Shown here: piece after piece, positions 22,901 through 35,921 of the stretch | How the letters are laid out: each line of letters begins with the position of its first letter | How positions within the stretch are numbered: position 1 is the first letter of the stretch | Notes under the pieces: model-generated | Database searches by the model: none | The model's input: the letters and a program-made list of their open reading frames with translations, nothing else | What the model was told of the DNA's origin: nothing | Source: Aaosphaeria pasadenensis | Lineage: Eukaryota > Ascomycota > Dothideomycetes > Pleosporales | Length of the DNA stretch: 64,000 bases | Direction of reading: 5' to 3' | Assembly (NCBI GenBank): GCA_022813625.1 | Contig: JAKLMB010000032.1 | Coordinates: 248,001 to 312,000 of the forward strand | Translations under genes and position numbers: made by a program

Positions 22901-25084
22901 TACTTTAGGACGTAGCAGACCAACGACGCGCACAGATTACCCTACGTCTAGTAAGGACCAGCCTGCGTAAACGCTAACATTGGGGCTTCTATTCCACTCT
23001 TCTACATGCGACATGCGCCAGGGTGCATCAACACCAATTATGTCGTCCTCATTGTTTATTTCTTGACAGTACCACATGGCGGAGCTTATTTTCTCCTCCT
23101 CTTATGGCGCCATTGATTACCTTGGAGCTGATGTATTTGCTCCAATCACCGCCAACCAAAACCTTCTTTTCGAAGAGAGACGGCAGAGCTGCACACCACT
23201 GCATGTCAGATATAAACATAACCACCACACAGACTAACACCTCGTACAGTACACGAGCCTCGGGCTGGAAGCCAACGTCATCCGAGAGGCAGTAGACGCG
23301 GTGGAAGAAAAGCCACCACATGCACTCTGTAAGCATACAAAGTACGTACATGTACATGGAACGGGACCTGCCCATTTTCTGACGCATATCGGTCATCCAC
23401 AACGTGCTGGCTACGAGGTATCTACCTGGCGAATTTACTTCCGATCTTGGTGATCAGCGGTATTACATAGATTTCTCCTATCCACGTCACGGTCCACCTC
23501 GTCCCTTTCGACGACGCACGTGTCAGCGCAGGAAAAGGAAGCCAACAATCCATTTCACTACTCCATTGGCAGTGACATGCTATCGGTGCCATCAACACAG
23601 CCATCCTTCGCCCGTATTCGCTCCCCATTGTCGTCACGTCCATGTACATAATTACATGCTGTACCAACAAAGTAGTTACCTGTGCGCGCGAAGTCCGCTC
23701 GCTCGTTTGCTCGCTCTGCACGGCCTCACAGCAGCGCCCGTCATCCTTTGAATACTTGCTCACTCCTTCCCCAAACGGCCATTCGATTCGCAAATTGCAA
23801 TCTAGAATCTCCCTTGCTGATTCCTCAGGCACGAAAAAGATGCCGCGCGGTAAGCATCAGCAGCGAAAGCGCTGTCTCGCAAGAGGGGGAAGGGAACAGT
23901 CAGGGAACAGGCAAGGAACAGGCAAACATTTCCCCCCACGCAGTGTGCTGACCTTGGGAAAACCAATCCTGAAATAATGCTTCAATGTATTGATTGACAA
24001 TTACCAACTCCACGTCCCTCGTCCCAGACATACAAACGCATGCGCACTCGGCAGTATCCGCACCCGCTTATATCACATACATTCAACCCAGAAAAACCCC
24101 AGAACAATTCGCTCAAAAGCACAGGACAGGACCCAACAAGCATGCTGATCACCCCACAGCTCACCACATCCTTCCTTCCTTCCTTCCTTCCCTTCGTCCT
24201 ACACTGCATGGAAGGGAGGGCGTTGAGAACACTCTTCTGTGTAGGATCTGACGTCTTAAGCGAAATACGATGGATTGATGGCTTGAAGAGTTTCGCCCCA
24301 GTTCGCTACGATACCCCCGTAATCAGCAGCCAGAGGGTGTCTACATTTTACATTCTAGGTACGGAGTACATTTATTGTTTGTCGTTGTGTGCGTACATCT
24401 GACGGGCTTGCGGGATGGTCCGTCAAAGCATGTCTTGAACTCAGCTGCCATATTTAGTAGCGTAGCGTAGGTATTATTTCTCCGAGGTGGTCGTTCGTAG
24501 TTTGGGGGGCCTGGCTTTGCGGTGTCCGAGGTCGATAGAATGAAGTTATTGATTTTTGTCTTGTTCGTCACACAGGATTGATGTTGTTCAATCGGAGGAA
24601 ATGCAGAGAGAAGAAAACATGTGTATTGTGAAGCGGTCTACCTTTCCGTCCCCCTAATCCAGGTCCCACCACCACATACCAAATCTCGCCGTTTCAATCC
24701 CCGCCCAAAATTGTGCCAGACCACTGTAATTACTCCCAATATGTAGACTGTACTTTCGTCCCACCGCGCATGCGTGGTTCTTTTTCGCCAATTGGGCACC
24801 CCGAAAAAAAATCCTGACTGTAACATTCATAGTACAAAAGAGGTAGGTGTAGTAGGTGTGCAAGGAAAAGCAAGTGCAGGCCCAATGAATCAAAACAAAT
24901 ACGGAAAAGTATACATAGACCAGTGGGCGCCGTGAAGATGATGGTGTTGGGTAATCTAAATGCTGCAGTGGCTCTAGTTGCTGCTAGTGAAGCATATGTG
25001 AGCAAGAAGCCGCCAGTTCATTTTTAATATCCTAAAGAAAGGAAAGGGGTATCAGAGGGCACTGTTGTATCCAGGAAGGCACAA
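19994..25084. other. Large gene-free region upstream of the receptor
   Basis: 5.1 kb with no frame above about 137 codons and no protein-like stretch. It holds TACGGAGTA copies at 21435-21443 and 24360-24368, TACATACATA runs near 22849-22880 and a short CTTC tract near 24175-24192. No terminal repeats or transposase remnant recognised. It is the upstream region of the receptor (-) and lies beyond the 3' end of YTA7. Confidence 0.5.
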
Positions 25085-28000
25085 TCAGGCAAATTGCGCT
25101 GGCTGTCGCTCTACGGGGGCGACATGCTGCGAATGCTCAGCAGGCCAGGGAACTGCTTGGGCGGTACTGTATGGATACGAGTGACCAGGTTGCGTATGCG
25201 GAAGCGCCTGCGAATAAAGAGCTTCCGTCTGGCTCGGCTTGAGCAAAGTCTGCATCTCCTCGATATCGTGAATGATCTTATTAAAGGCGTCGGCTACGTT
25301 GTGGCTGACGATGTTACGGTTCCACTCGGAGCGGGCGTGCCAGATTGTGTCCATCAAGCATGCGTTCACTTGTTCGAGTTGCTCCACAGAGAGCCCGGAT
25401 GTCTTCCTTACTAGCGACTGATGAAGATCTACCAATCGGTCTTCGTCTATCAGCAGAGCAGGTTGAGTCTTCTCGCTTTCATCATTCAACAAAGAAGCTA
25501 TGTTGGTTGAATGACGAGGGATAGCGGGAGCAGGCATCGGGTTTGGCGGCTGGGAGGATGGCGAGTATTGCGAATTGGAGGGCGCGCTACTTTGGTATTG
25601 GACTTCTTCAAAATTGAAAGAGTCAGTCGAGAATGATGAAGAATGAGCTTGATGGTGGGGTAAGGACGAACCTTGCGTATCTGGTAGCTGCGACCCACCA
25701 GCTTGAGGCATCATCTCGTAGAAATCGGGAACACCCGAAGGCCCAACACCATTAGAGCTCTGTGTGTTCATCTTTGCCCCAGAGGATCGATCCGACGTCT
25801 TCTGACCAGACGTAGTCGTCGATGCGCTGTTGTGGTATTCTCCAGGGTGGGAATTTGGTGCCATGTGAGTCTGGCCAGATACTTGCGACTTCTGCGTCTG
25901 AGTATAAGGCTGTGTCTGTGTGCCAACGTGGCTTGGAGTCTGGAAATCATGTTGGTTTTGTGTATTGAGATCCTGACTATCCGTCATGTGAGTGTCCTCC
26001 TCTGGTCGTGATGGTACAGTCGATCCGTTCGTTTGCGCGTTACTGTTACCACCAAGACTTGTGCCGTTTGACAATGGGCCTGATGGTGGCACTGCTCGTG
26101 AGGGTGTGACTGGAGGAATAGCGGACTGGCCAGGAATGGGTTCACCAAGTCTGATAGGCCCAGACTCATCAGTGGTTGTGGAGGGTTGCGCCTCTGGAGC
26201 TGCTGCTGCCTCTGCTGTCGGTGCTAACTCCTTGCCTTCGGCAGTTGCCTTTGCTTTCAACTTGGCTTCTCTGTCTTGCTGACGCTTATAAACTGCCTCG
26301 CATTCTTGCGCCAAGCCAGGGTGATTGCTGCTGATCACTTCGATATCAACTTCGACATTCGCCTGCATCTCATTGGTCTTTAGTGTTCTTTCAGGGTCTC
26401 CATAAGTCCTGGCATCTTTTGCTAGAGTCTTGATGTCGAAAAGGAAGTCCTTTGGTCGGGTGTAGTAACCATTGGACAAGCGCTCTTCAATGGTCTTGAG
26501 ATCGAGATTATAATACTTGTTGCCGCTTTCCACATGTAGAAGAACGGGGTAACCTTTTGAATCTGTAGAGTATTCCCATGGACGTTGTACTCCTTGCTCC
26601 TGCTGCTCTTCAGGCGAAAGATCTGTACCAAAGGTATTCGGGTCACTTTCCACCAGCAAGTATGCAAAATACTGTTCGTCAATAATGGGCTTGAAGAATC
26701 TTCGATACTGTCGCTTAAGTTGGTCCATGATTGGTTGGATCGCGACCTTTAACTTGTTGAGCGTCAGGCGATCTTGCTTTTTCTGAGCCTTCTCCATGGC
26801 AGCCAAGTCTTTGGGGTCTACCACAGGAGTCACTATAGGCGCGGCTTCCAGCTCTGGCAGAGCACGCTTCTTCCGGTTGTCCGGATCAATGATGTCTATT
26901 GGTGACATCCGGACGTACTGAAGCAGATGAGTGAAGAACTCCTCCCGACTTTGCTGGTCTGGGCGCTGGAGGAAGTATTGGTTGTTCTTTGAGAAGGGAA
27001 ATAGATCCTCCATCATTGCGGTATCGAGTTTCTCCTTTTCATCAGCTAGTTCCATAACAGCAAGGAGGAGAATTGGCTCATTGGCACTGATACTCCGCAG
27101 CAGAAGCTTGAAAGTCTTGATCGCCTGGGTGCCAGCTAATGTGTCGTACCAGACATTCACATCCGGGATATAAATGACGCTCGGCTTGTGGCGGCGCACT
27201 TCAGTGAAGAGCTGCGTTACAGCAGCCTCTGGAGTCCTAGTCGGGTCCTCGTAGATGGTTGGCAGATCAAAAGATTGAACATGAAGGCCTTCGATCCTGT
27301 TGAGGATAGCAGCACCGAGATATTGTTGACCCATTCCCTGGAGACCATTGATCAGCAGACGGGGTCTGAATACCCTGCCTGTTTCAAACTCTCGAAGTGT
27401 GGCTTCGCGTTCAAATCCCTTCTCATCCTCTCGGTCATCAAATTGAGCCTCCTCTAACGCCGTAAGTTTCTTTCTACGGGGGATCAACTCGTCGATGCGC
27501 TTTATGACTTCCTCAAGCGGCTTTCGCAATAACGGCTCAATCAACTTGCCAAGAGGCGCAGCCTTTGCTGTGACTGTTCGTTGAGAGGAAGGAACCATCT
27601 TGTTGACTGAGATCATGAAATCCTTTGCGAGAACTTTGATGGTGGTAGGATCGATGAGAAGCTTCCTTTCGCTCTGGTAGATCTGAGGATACGTGCCCTG
27701 TACAGCATTCAGTGCAGCTTCAGTGCAGAGTGCACGAAGATCTGCACCGCCATAGCCTTTGGTCAAATCGGCCAATTGGTCCTTCATCGAAGGCTTCAAG
27801 GGTGGCTCCCAATTCTTTGTGTGAATGTCGATAATTGCACGTCTTCCCGACAGGTTAGGCAGAGGGAAGTAAAACTCGCGATCGAATCGGCCAGGGCGAC
27901 GAAGGGCCGGATCGACTGAGTCAGGACGATTGGTAGCGCCAATGACAATGACCTGACCACGGCCATCCATACCGTCCATGAGAGCCAAGAGCGTTGCAAC

Positions 28001-30190
28001 AATCGATGCGTGAATCTGCTCTTGCTTGCTCGAGCGCACCGGGGCTAGACCATCGATCTCGTCGAAGAAGATGATACTAGGTTGTGTCTTGCGCGCTTCT
28101 TCGAATAGCAGGCGTAGCTGCCTCTCAGCCTCGCCAACCCATTTACTCAGAGCATCAGCACCCTTGCGCATGTAAAACGTAACCTTCTGACCATGAGAAC
28201 TGACGCTTGAGGCCAGAGCGCGTGCCAACAGCGTTTTACCTGTGCCTGGAGGGCCATGGAAGAGCACACCTCGAGGTGGAGTAATCTTGAATCGTTGGAA
28301 GACTTCAGGGTACAACAGTGGCAACATGACCATCTCTTTCAGCTTATTGATGTGGTCGTCCAACCCACCAACGCCATCAAAATTGACAGTAGGGTCGACC
28401 CCAAGAGGGTCTGAATCAGCAAGTGCCTTTTTGTCCTGGACTTTGCCAAAGTTGGCTGGACCACCACCGGAGCCGCCACCTGTCGTTTGTTGCGGGTCGG
28501 CATTATGAGTTTGAGGGACTCCAAAGCCTGGGGCAGATGCTGCTGTTGGTGTCATGCCAATGGCACCACCAACAGCTCGAGAGGCTTTAGGACCGTCATC
28601 ATCGCTGCTGTCGGAATCTATGCCTCCTACAGCTCCAGGATTGTTTGGTCCTCCAGCAATGCCGCCACCAAAGGGACCTTGGCTATTGAACAGGCTACGG
28701 TAAACAGCGCGACCACCCGCCTTTGGACGAGACCTTCCGGCGGCTGCGGCCGCGGCTCCCTCTTCCTCATCAAACATGGTGTTGAGCTCAGGTCGAATAA
28801 GACGATAATCTACAGTGTTTCTGGCGCGGTCTCGCAATTTGGGCGCTGCATCATACGCAAGATCCGAGTCGGGTGGGTTCCTTCTGAGGCGGCGCCGCTT
28901 GGTAGTGGTAAGCTCCTCTGCTTCTTCCGCTAGCTCATCGGGGTCGAGTATGGAATCCTGATCGGACGATTCCGAGTTGCGTCTGCTCCTCTGGGATCGT
29001 CTCGACTTTGCTCGCGTGCGAGTTGACTTTCGGGGAGATCCAGACTCGCTGTCCTCCGAATATCTGCGTTTGTTCTTGCCGCTATCCGACTCGGACATCT
29101 CTTCCTCATCCTTCTCGTCGTCGCCGGCAGGTTCGAAATCACTACTTTCATCTGCGGCAGTCTTTCGCTTGGCAGATTTTCCACGGGACTAATCATATCA
29201 GTTGCTGATTTGGTTGGAGAAGATATGTGGACTCACCCTTAAATTCCTACCAGAACGGGTAATTGGCTCATCATCATCGCTGTCTTCAGCTGCGGCATCT
29301 TGTTGGGACTCCTGGATGACATCCTTCATTTCTTCATCAGATTCATCTTCGTCCTTGTGCGCCTGAGCAGTCTGATCCGGGGACGCTTCATGGCTAGCTT
29401 CGACTTGAGTATCGCCGCCACCAAGGAGTGTGTCTAGCGGGCCCGCATCGTCGTCGTCTTCGTGTTGCACCATTGATGCTTCCTGCGATGCCTCCATGAT
29501 GATACTATGCTCTGGTGCTGGCGGACCTTTTCCGCCTCTAGTGGTACGAGCAGCTATCATGGGCTCGGGGCTGCGCGTTCCTTGACGAACAACCGTGACG
29601 TGCTTGCCAGAGTCTGACAGCGCAACGATGGGCTCTTCGACATCCTGTGAGAGACGGCTGCTTCGGCGCTGGCCTGTGACTTCTGGCGTCCTACCACGCG
29701 GTGCTATGGACTTGCTTCCAGTTCGTGCGCGCAGGTGTCTGGCTGGCGTCGGCTGCGACATCTTCAGCTTCACAATGAGCGACTTCTTGCTCTTGCGCTG
29801 AGGGACGGGGCTTCCGAGTTCGTCGTGATCGTCCTCTTCGCCTTCGCTGTCGGAATGTGAATCCTGAATTGCGTCGTCGTCGCTCTCCTCGTACTTTATT
29901 TGTTTCTTGGTAGCGCGACGCACACTTCGGCCGGTGCTTGGGTTGATCTCAACCTCGGATTCGGAGCGATCGGTGAAGGAGTCGTCTGAGACTATTTCGT
30001 CGTCGTCATCAACGTCAGAGCCTGCGTATGTTCGGCGCGCTCGCTTGGTGCCTCTCTTGTTCGAGCTCGAGGTTGGGCGATGGCGTCGTCGGTGGGGAGT
30101 AGCCCGTCGCTCAGTAGCGTCGTAGTCAAGATCCTCGGGATCAGACGCGTTGGGGTCGATATCGAACTTCCTTTTCGTGCGATTAGACAT
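25085..30190 (-). CDS. YTA7: Yta7/ATAD2-type AAA ATPase with bromodomain
   Basis: Two exons, 30190-29237 and 29188-25085, joined in frame across a 48-bp intron (GTGAGT donor, GATTAG acceptor), give 1685 residues. The N-terminal 560 residues are acidic and serine-rich with basic patches, typical of the histone-binding N-tail. The first AAA module has Walker A GPPGTGKT at about 630, Walker B SIIFFDEIDGLAP and the second region of homology GATNRPDSVDPALRRPGRFDRE. The second AAA module is degenerate (NGLQGMGQQYLG at the P-loop position), as usual in the family. A bromodomain-like segment runs from about 1150 to 1290 (QYRRFFKPIIDEQYFAYLL, then YYNLDLKTIEERLSNGYY). A Gln/Ser-rich tail ends the protein. 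Yta7 family members are nuclear chromatin boundary and histone-handling ATPases. Confidence 0.93.
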
Positions 30191-31972
30191 GGGAACGGAC
30201 GAGGTGAAGTCGATCTAACGCGGGTGGGGGGTGAAGGTCGAAACCTCGATGAGCTTCGCGCGCGGTGAAGGAACGGAAGGCAATATCCGCTCTATCCCAA
30301 AAGATTCAATATGAGTATCGCATTAGCGGTTCAGATAATGATGCATGCATTTGCGACTGTGGTGAATGGCGTTAGAAGATGCACCTTGTCGATGAAGGGC
30401 TGCGCTGCTGTGCCTGCGGCCTGGTCGTATTAGGAGTCAAGACGCGCCGCAACTGATGGCCGGTAGAGGAGTCTAACGCTAGACCACAGTTGCGCACAAG
30501 AACACAATCGGTATTAGGAATGAAAGGACGGATGGAGAATCGCAAAGGTGATGCAGAGTAGGGTGGGTAGATCGGTGCAGTAGTCGCTGTTTTGAAGTTG
30601 GATGTTGCGAATCGCGTGGTCGGGGCGCAACTCAGATGCCAAATGCCAAGCCCATGCCCTATTCGTCACCGAACATGATACTCTTGTGGCAACCCAGGGA
30701 AAACGATCTATGCGATGCTTTACAACAACAATAGAATTCGATTCTTACGTCTGCAATTACATTGGGATATCGCTATAAAGGTATGAAACGGCATGCGGGA
30801 CTGTCAGACGGCAGTTTGGTCCACATTTCGGGAGTCTTCGACCTGTCCTGCAACGGCAATTCCACATGACAAAAGTGTTGTATTCTTATACAATCGAATG
30901 TCGGTGGATCTGCAGGAACAGCCCTTGCGGCTTAAAAGCTAAAAGGATCTTTGGGGTGCACGTCACGTCGCCGCCGTCCCCATGGTGTGCCCTGGCTGTT
31001 GTGGGGAAGAAGGGACAACGCACGTGCGCCAGGATCATCTCTCGAGGTCCCTTTTCTCCCTTCGACTCCGTACCGCCATGGGAATTCCCAATCTCACAAC
31101 GAAATGAGGTTTTCGATCTGACCGTGTTCTTTCTAGAAATCAATTCTAAAATTGTTTCGCACCAGCTTCTGGAGGATATTGACCGACAGGTAGGAATGTA
31201 ATCGCCATGTACATCGTTGTCAGACAGGTAGCCCCCCTCTACTACGTATGATCTTATCTATCATTATGTGCATATTTCAACGTGGTTGTTTGGATACTGC
31301 CTATCTCTCATCCGTTCCTTTGTGTGGGGGTGAGTGCTCAGAGGTTAGGTAGACATGGTGTTGCACTTGATCAGACCATCATCCTACAGTAGAATAAGCA
31401 TCTGCACCGAGTCTTGCATGTACAAGATGGCGCTCTTCATGGAGGAGAATAAGTTCAAAATATTCTTGGGGATTTTCCCTATCATAAAAACTGTTGCGAT
31501 ACATGTTGAGCAGCCATGAGCTAAAATCATGATAGAGCGGTTATTTCGTGTTGTTGGACTCCGTAGTAGTTCATGCCAAGTTCCCCGTTCAGGCATGCCA
31601 CAAGCCTCCAATCGCCACACTCGAACTCTACTACTCGCAATCCACAGCATTGAGCAACTTTGTAGGCAAGGATCACCAACATTTCAATAGTGGTGCAATC
31701 AAGAGATATTTATAGGACCTTGCCATGTCTTCATATCTGGGCACTGAAATACAATATCGTACACTATCTTCATAATCATCTAGTGAAGGCTCAACCGACC
31801 ACTAACAGAAACTATACATATGCTGTACAGGACCTTGAATAATACAGTGCCTTAGACTAGTTTACTAGCTTCTTAATATAAATCTTGAGCTTTTCAAGAG
31901 CTTTCATTGGTATAGAAAGATCGTTCCGACCAGCTCGGTGCGTTAGTTGTGTATCTCAAACATCAAGTTCCC
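30191..31972. other. Intergenic upstream of YTA7
   Basis: 1.8 kb between the YTA7 start and the 3' end of the mitochondrial membrane protein gene. Small frames at 30866-31201 and 31384-31650 have no protein character. The right part (31680-31900) is relatively AT-rich. Confidence 0.5.
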
Positions 31973-32898
31973 TCATTCCTCCGGCACCAAACGATCAAGA
32001 GCTGTAGCATGTTAGACGAGTAGCAACAGCGTTACGTGGCTATAAACATACCTTTGCCATCCTCTAGCAAATAACCAGTGCAATCAATTTTCCACTTGCG
32101 ATCAAAGGCCTCAATATATACGATTCCAAATCGGAGCACGGCGAACTTGAATCTTAGGAAGAACGACGTCCACTTCTGCTCCAGAAAACGCGCACTTATC
32201 TCCCACATGCGAGGAACGATGAACATTCCCTCCAATCCGTCTGTTATGCTTTGCTTTCGCGCTCGCTGCGCTTCCTGCAGTTCCCGACTGACAGGGTATG
32301 TCTTCTGATCCAAGGTGACTTCTCCGAAGGGAGACACGATAACCTGGTCCTTGAAGAAAGGCAGTATTCTCGCTCTTATGCGCAATTGAACTGGTCCTCC
32401 GAGCGTTCCGGGTATAACTTCAATGGAGCGACATCGAGATACCGGAGAGGAGAAAATGTATGCTGCGATACCAAGCATAATGAATGAGACCACGAAATAA
32501 GTCGGTTGAACGAAGAATGGAAGGTCTCTTGGCAATTCATTTCCCCATCTCAGTGTGAAAAGGCCGGCGCCGACCAAACTGCATGCAAAGGCATAAACTC
32601 CAAATGTGTATAATGTGCGATTCTCTGCGCGATAGAGCAGCACGGGTTGCCGAGTCTGCTGTACGGCTCGTAGCACGGGATCGGATATTACGAATCGATT
32701 AGTCGGCGACGCTCTCGCCTGAAATCTGCCAGTTGCTTTGACATATTGGCGGATAGTTGGATGGGTGAAGAGTCGAGCGCCGGCGCGTGCTTGTGCGAAT
32801 TGAGGACGAACAGAAAATATGGCGATGCGGATGGAACAAGGTAATCGGAAGGCATGCTTGCCTGCGAAACAGGCGAAGCCTCGAGGGAGAGCGGACAT
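31973..32898 (-). CDS. Putative mitochondrial two-helix membrane protein (TMEM223-like)
   Basis: Exon 1 is 32898-32052; a GTATGT donor and a CTACAG acceptor join it to a nine-codon last exon, 32001-31973, ending ALDRLVPEE. Product 291 residues. Reading through the donor would instead give GMFIAT and stop, so the splice is preferred but not proven. The N-terminus is rich in Arg, Ala and Ser without acids, as in mitochondrial presequences. Two hydrophobic helices follow (LYTFGVYAFACSLVGAGLFT and FVQPTYFVVSFIMLGIAAYI), then a soluble part with IEVIPGTLGGPVQLRIRAR. This layout resembles TMEM223-type inner-membrane proteins, a call based on architecture only. It shares a 275-bp divergent promoter with PDX1, another mitochondrial protein. 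Confidence 0.6.
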
Positions 32899-33173
32899 CC
32901 TGAATAATTAATATCCCGAATATCAGAAGCTTAATTGCATAGCATACCTTTCTAAGCGTCAGATCAGATCGCTGCCCTAGATGTGGAGTGACCCTCTTGG
33001 GAAGATGATGTTCGACGTTCCGGTCCCTCGAAAGTTCGCCGGAAGTGGTGGCCCAAGCGTCTCCGAAGCGCGAAGCTCGCCCAACAAGCTCACAACTTCT
33101 TCAACAATCTGTACCCGTCGCTCTGACTACGTCCAGATTCCACGACCGTTTATTTCGAGTCAGAAATCTCTCG
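32899..33173. promoter_or_regulatory. Short divergent promoter shared by two mitochondrial genes
   Basis: 275 bp separate the ATG of the membrane protein (-) from the ATG of PDX1 (+), including both 5' leaders. Coordinate expression is possible. No specific binding site is asserted. Confidence 0.45.
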
Positions 33174-34660
33174 ATGGCTTCAATTGCTGCAGCATGTAGG
33201 CTATCGGCACGAGCTGCATCGCAGCAGTTGCGAAATCATGGTGCCCGAAGAGGTAAGTTGTTGAGATGATTACACCCGACTTTTCATCAATAATGACAAT
33301 CATGTAGCATTCCACGCCGGACAGGCCTCAATGGCCGCGCAGAACTTCAATATGCCGGCGCTTTCTCCAACCATGACCGAGGGCAACATCGCGACCTGGA
33401 AGGTGAAGGAAGGTACGAATCGGAGATGGGAGTAAGACGATATCGGAGAGACACAGCGCTGATATTTCGCAGGCGATTCTTTCGTTGCCGGAGATGTTCT
33501 GCTTGAGATTGAGACGGACAAGGCACAGATGGATGTAGAAGCACAAGATGACGGAGTGCTGGCCAAGATCATTGTATGTGGAAGAAACGGTCCATTCACA
33601 GGAGAGCAATGGCTAACGCATATCACAGCAAGGAGATGGATCTAAAGCGGTCCAGGTTGGAAGCAGAATAGCAGTCACAGCAGACCCCGGCGATGATCTC
33701 AGTTCCCTCGAAATTCCTGCCGAAGACACCTCCGCGCCCAAGAAAGATGCTCCCAAGGAGGCACCGAAGCAGGAATCGCAGTCTGCGCCCAAGCAGGAGA
33801 CCACCTCCAAGCCCGCACAGTCATCCTCTTCGACTGGTGCTAGCAAGTCCGGAGGCAAGGCTCAAAAGCAGACCTACCCACTTTACCCCTCCGTCCAACA
33901 TTTGCTGAAGGAGAATGGTCTTCCAAAGGAAGAGGCCGACAAGATACCCGCGACTGGACCAAATGGGCGACTTCTCAAGGGTGACGTGCTAGCCTACCTC
34001 GGCCGTATCGAGGGCAACTATGCTTCTGAATCTGCGAAGAGGATAGGAAAGCTGGCCCACCTCGATCTCTCGAACATCAAGGTCGCTGCACCCAAGGAGA
34101 CTCCAGCTAAGAAACCCGCTGCTGCATTGGAGGAAACTCTTCCGGTCGAGGAAATTACCGTAGAACTTGCACTACCAATCTCATTCAAGGCTGTCGTCGA
34201 GACCCAGAAGCGTGTCCAGGAGTCCATTGGTGTTTTCCTGCCCATCTCTACCTTCATTGCCCGAGCAGCAGAGCTAGCCAACGAGGACCTACCCAAGTCC
34301 AAGACTGCTAAGCCTTCTGCAGATGAGCTTTTCAATGCTGTTCTAGGCTTGGACAAGGTGGCTGGAAAGAAGGCTTCGCGGGGTCATTTTATACCACAGG
34401 TCACTTCTCTGGCGCCCACTACGCTGGGTCCAGCCAGAATCACTTCGGTCAAGCAACCAGACATCTTCGACATTCTCGGAGGAAAGAAGCCTGCCGCCCG
34501 CCCGGCCCCCGCTCGCCTGGTCGGTGGAGCGGAGAGGGTCGTAGGACCCGTGAATGTCTTCAGTATCAATGTCCCCAAGGGAGACGAGAAGAGAGGTCAG
34601 ATCTTTCTCCAACGCGTGAAGAGTGTATTGGAGGCAGAGCCTGGACGATTGGTAGTTTAG
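33174..34660 (+). CDS. PDX1: Pyruvate dehydrogenase complex protein X (E3-binding protein)
   Basis: Four exons: 33174-33252, 33308-33412, 33473-33573 and 33629-34660. All three introns (55-60 bp) have GT-AG ends and the joins keep frame; product 438 residues. Residues 1-35 form a mitochondrial presequence (LSARAASQQLRNHGARRAFH). The lipoyl domain starts NFNMPALSPTMTEGNIATWK and carries the lipoyl-lysine motif EIETDKAQMDVEA. An Ala/Pro/Lys linker leads to the peripheral-subunit-binding domain (PSVQHLLKENGLPKEEADKI, then ATGPNGRLLKGDVLAYL). The C-terminal domain is shorter than in the E2 acetyltransferase and lacks its HxxxDG active-site motif, which separates PDX1 from the E2 subunit. The protein anchors dihydrolipoamide dehydrogenase (E3) to the E2 core in the matrix. 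Confidence 0.93.
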
Positions 34661-35921
34661 AAAGCGCGGCATTACTATCTTGTAGACTTTGTATATCATC
34701 GCATGTTCACCACAATTAGAATGAGGACGCAAAAGGGATCTAGCGTTCGTAATCATGTCCCTGAAAATCCCGATCCCACCTGATCGGACTGAGAGTTCCG
34801 AGCGCACGTAAGGATCATCATCACGCGATGCTGCCCACTCGATGGACTTCCGCGCGAATATCATTAGGAAGCTACCTTAGTTATGGGCGGCGAAGTATGC
34901 ACAAATAGCAGAGTGGGCATAGTGCGGCTTCGTCCGAAGAGTGCGGCTCCGCTCAAAATGGAAATACAACGCGGGCTGCACTCTGGCTGGCAACTAGACG
35001 GCAACGTCCGAAACGCCGGAGGCGCCGTGGATTTCCCATCGGAGGGGCTGGACGAGGGGACGGGGAAGCTGTCACTCTTATTAGGTCCGGTTGACGGGAG
35101 CTTGTCCTGCCTCGCCTCGTGGTTCAGGGACTGGGAGATCGGATTTATTTGTGTATGTAGATCGCTCTCAGCCTCAATAGTGATACGCTGGACTGAAAGA
35201 GACGTGAGCGCAGCGGCGCCGTGGGCAGTAGGGACCAGGTCTGTGGCTCAAATCGAACACTTTGGAAGGCAATCTATCCCCACGCCATGGCACTTCTGGC
35301 GAGGACCTGCAGGCCGATCACGACAGGCGGTGTGGGTAAGTCACGAAGGGAGAGAGAGGTGTGGGAAGGGAGAAAGGAAGAGAGGGGGGGTTTTTCCTTT
35401 TGCCATTACATTACACACCAAGAACAACAAATAACGGCAGAGAAAAAATTGACGCATCACCTGCGTGACCGTGTGTGCCAAAATGTCCTGAGGATTTAAT
35501 GACAACACCAACGAGAACGAGACAAAGGGGGCGACAAAGCAAAAAAATCTGATCAAATGGCATATATAATGAAATGATCGTGATGACAATTGCCTGGTGG
35601 CCACGATCGATTGTGCTGGTTCCTTCTGTCTCTCTCTCTCTCGTTGACATGTTGGTGTAGTTACTCCATAGTAATAGTAGCAACTCTCCACGCCCCCCCG
35701 GAGCGCGCGTGGGCGCTAATCGATAGCGGTTTCCCATTTCAATATTTTTGTCTGAGCTCCTTCCGAGCTCGCAACGTTAAGTCCATCAACCCTCACCACC
35801 CGCCATCCTTGAGCTTCACTACTCCACAAACACTCCTCAACCCCAAATTTCGACTTCTCCGGGTTTCACGCCTGCAATTGTCATCTCAAAAGTTGCAGAG
35901 CCACCTCCAATCTCCCTCACC
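34661..35921. other. Intergenic between PDX1 and the carrier gene
   Basis: 1.26 kb. A 183-codon frame with ATG at 34883 has no recognisable features and low-complexity ends, so it is not called. A CT-rich run near 35625-35645 and the pyrimidine-rich leader before 35922 are the likely promoter and 5' leader of the carrier gene. Confidence 0.45.

Noticed and set aside
22227..24402. Several 85-136 codon frames in the 20-25 kb block
   Set aside because: Frames are short, overlap each other on both strands and contain simple-repeat translations; no homology pattern seen.
34883..35434. 183-codon ATG-started frame
   Set aside because: No recognisable motif; ends in repetitive purine-rich DNA. Kept as intergenic, though an orphan gene cannot be fully excluded.
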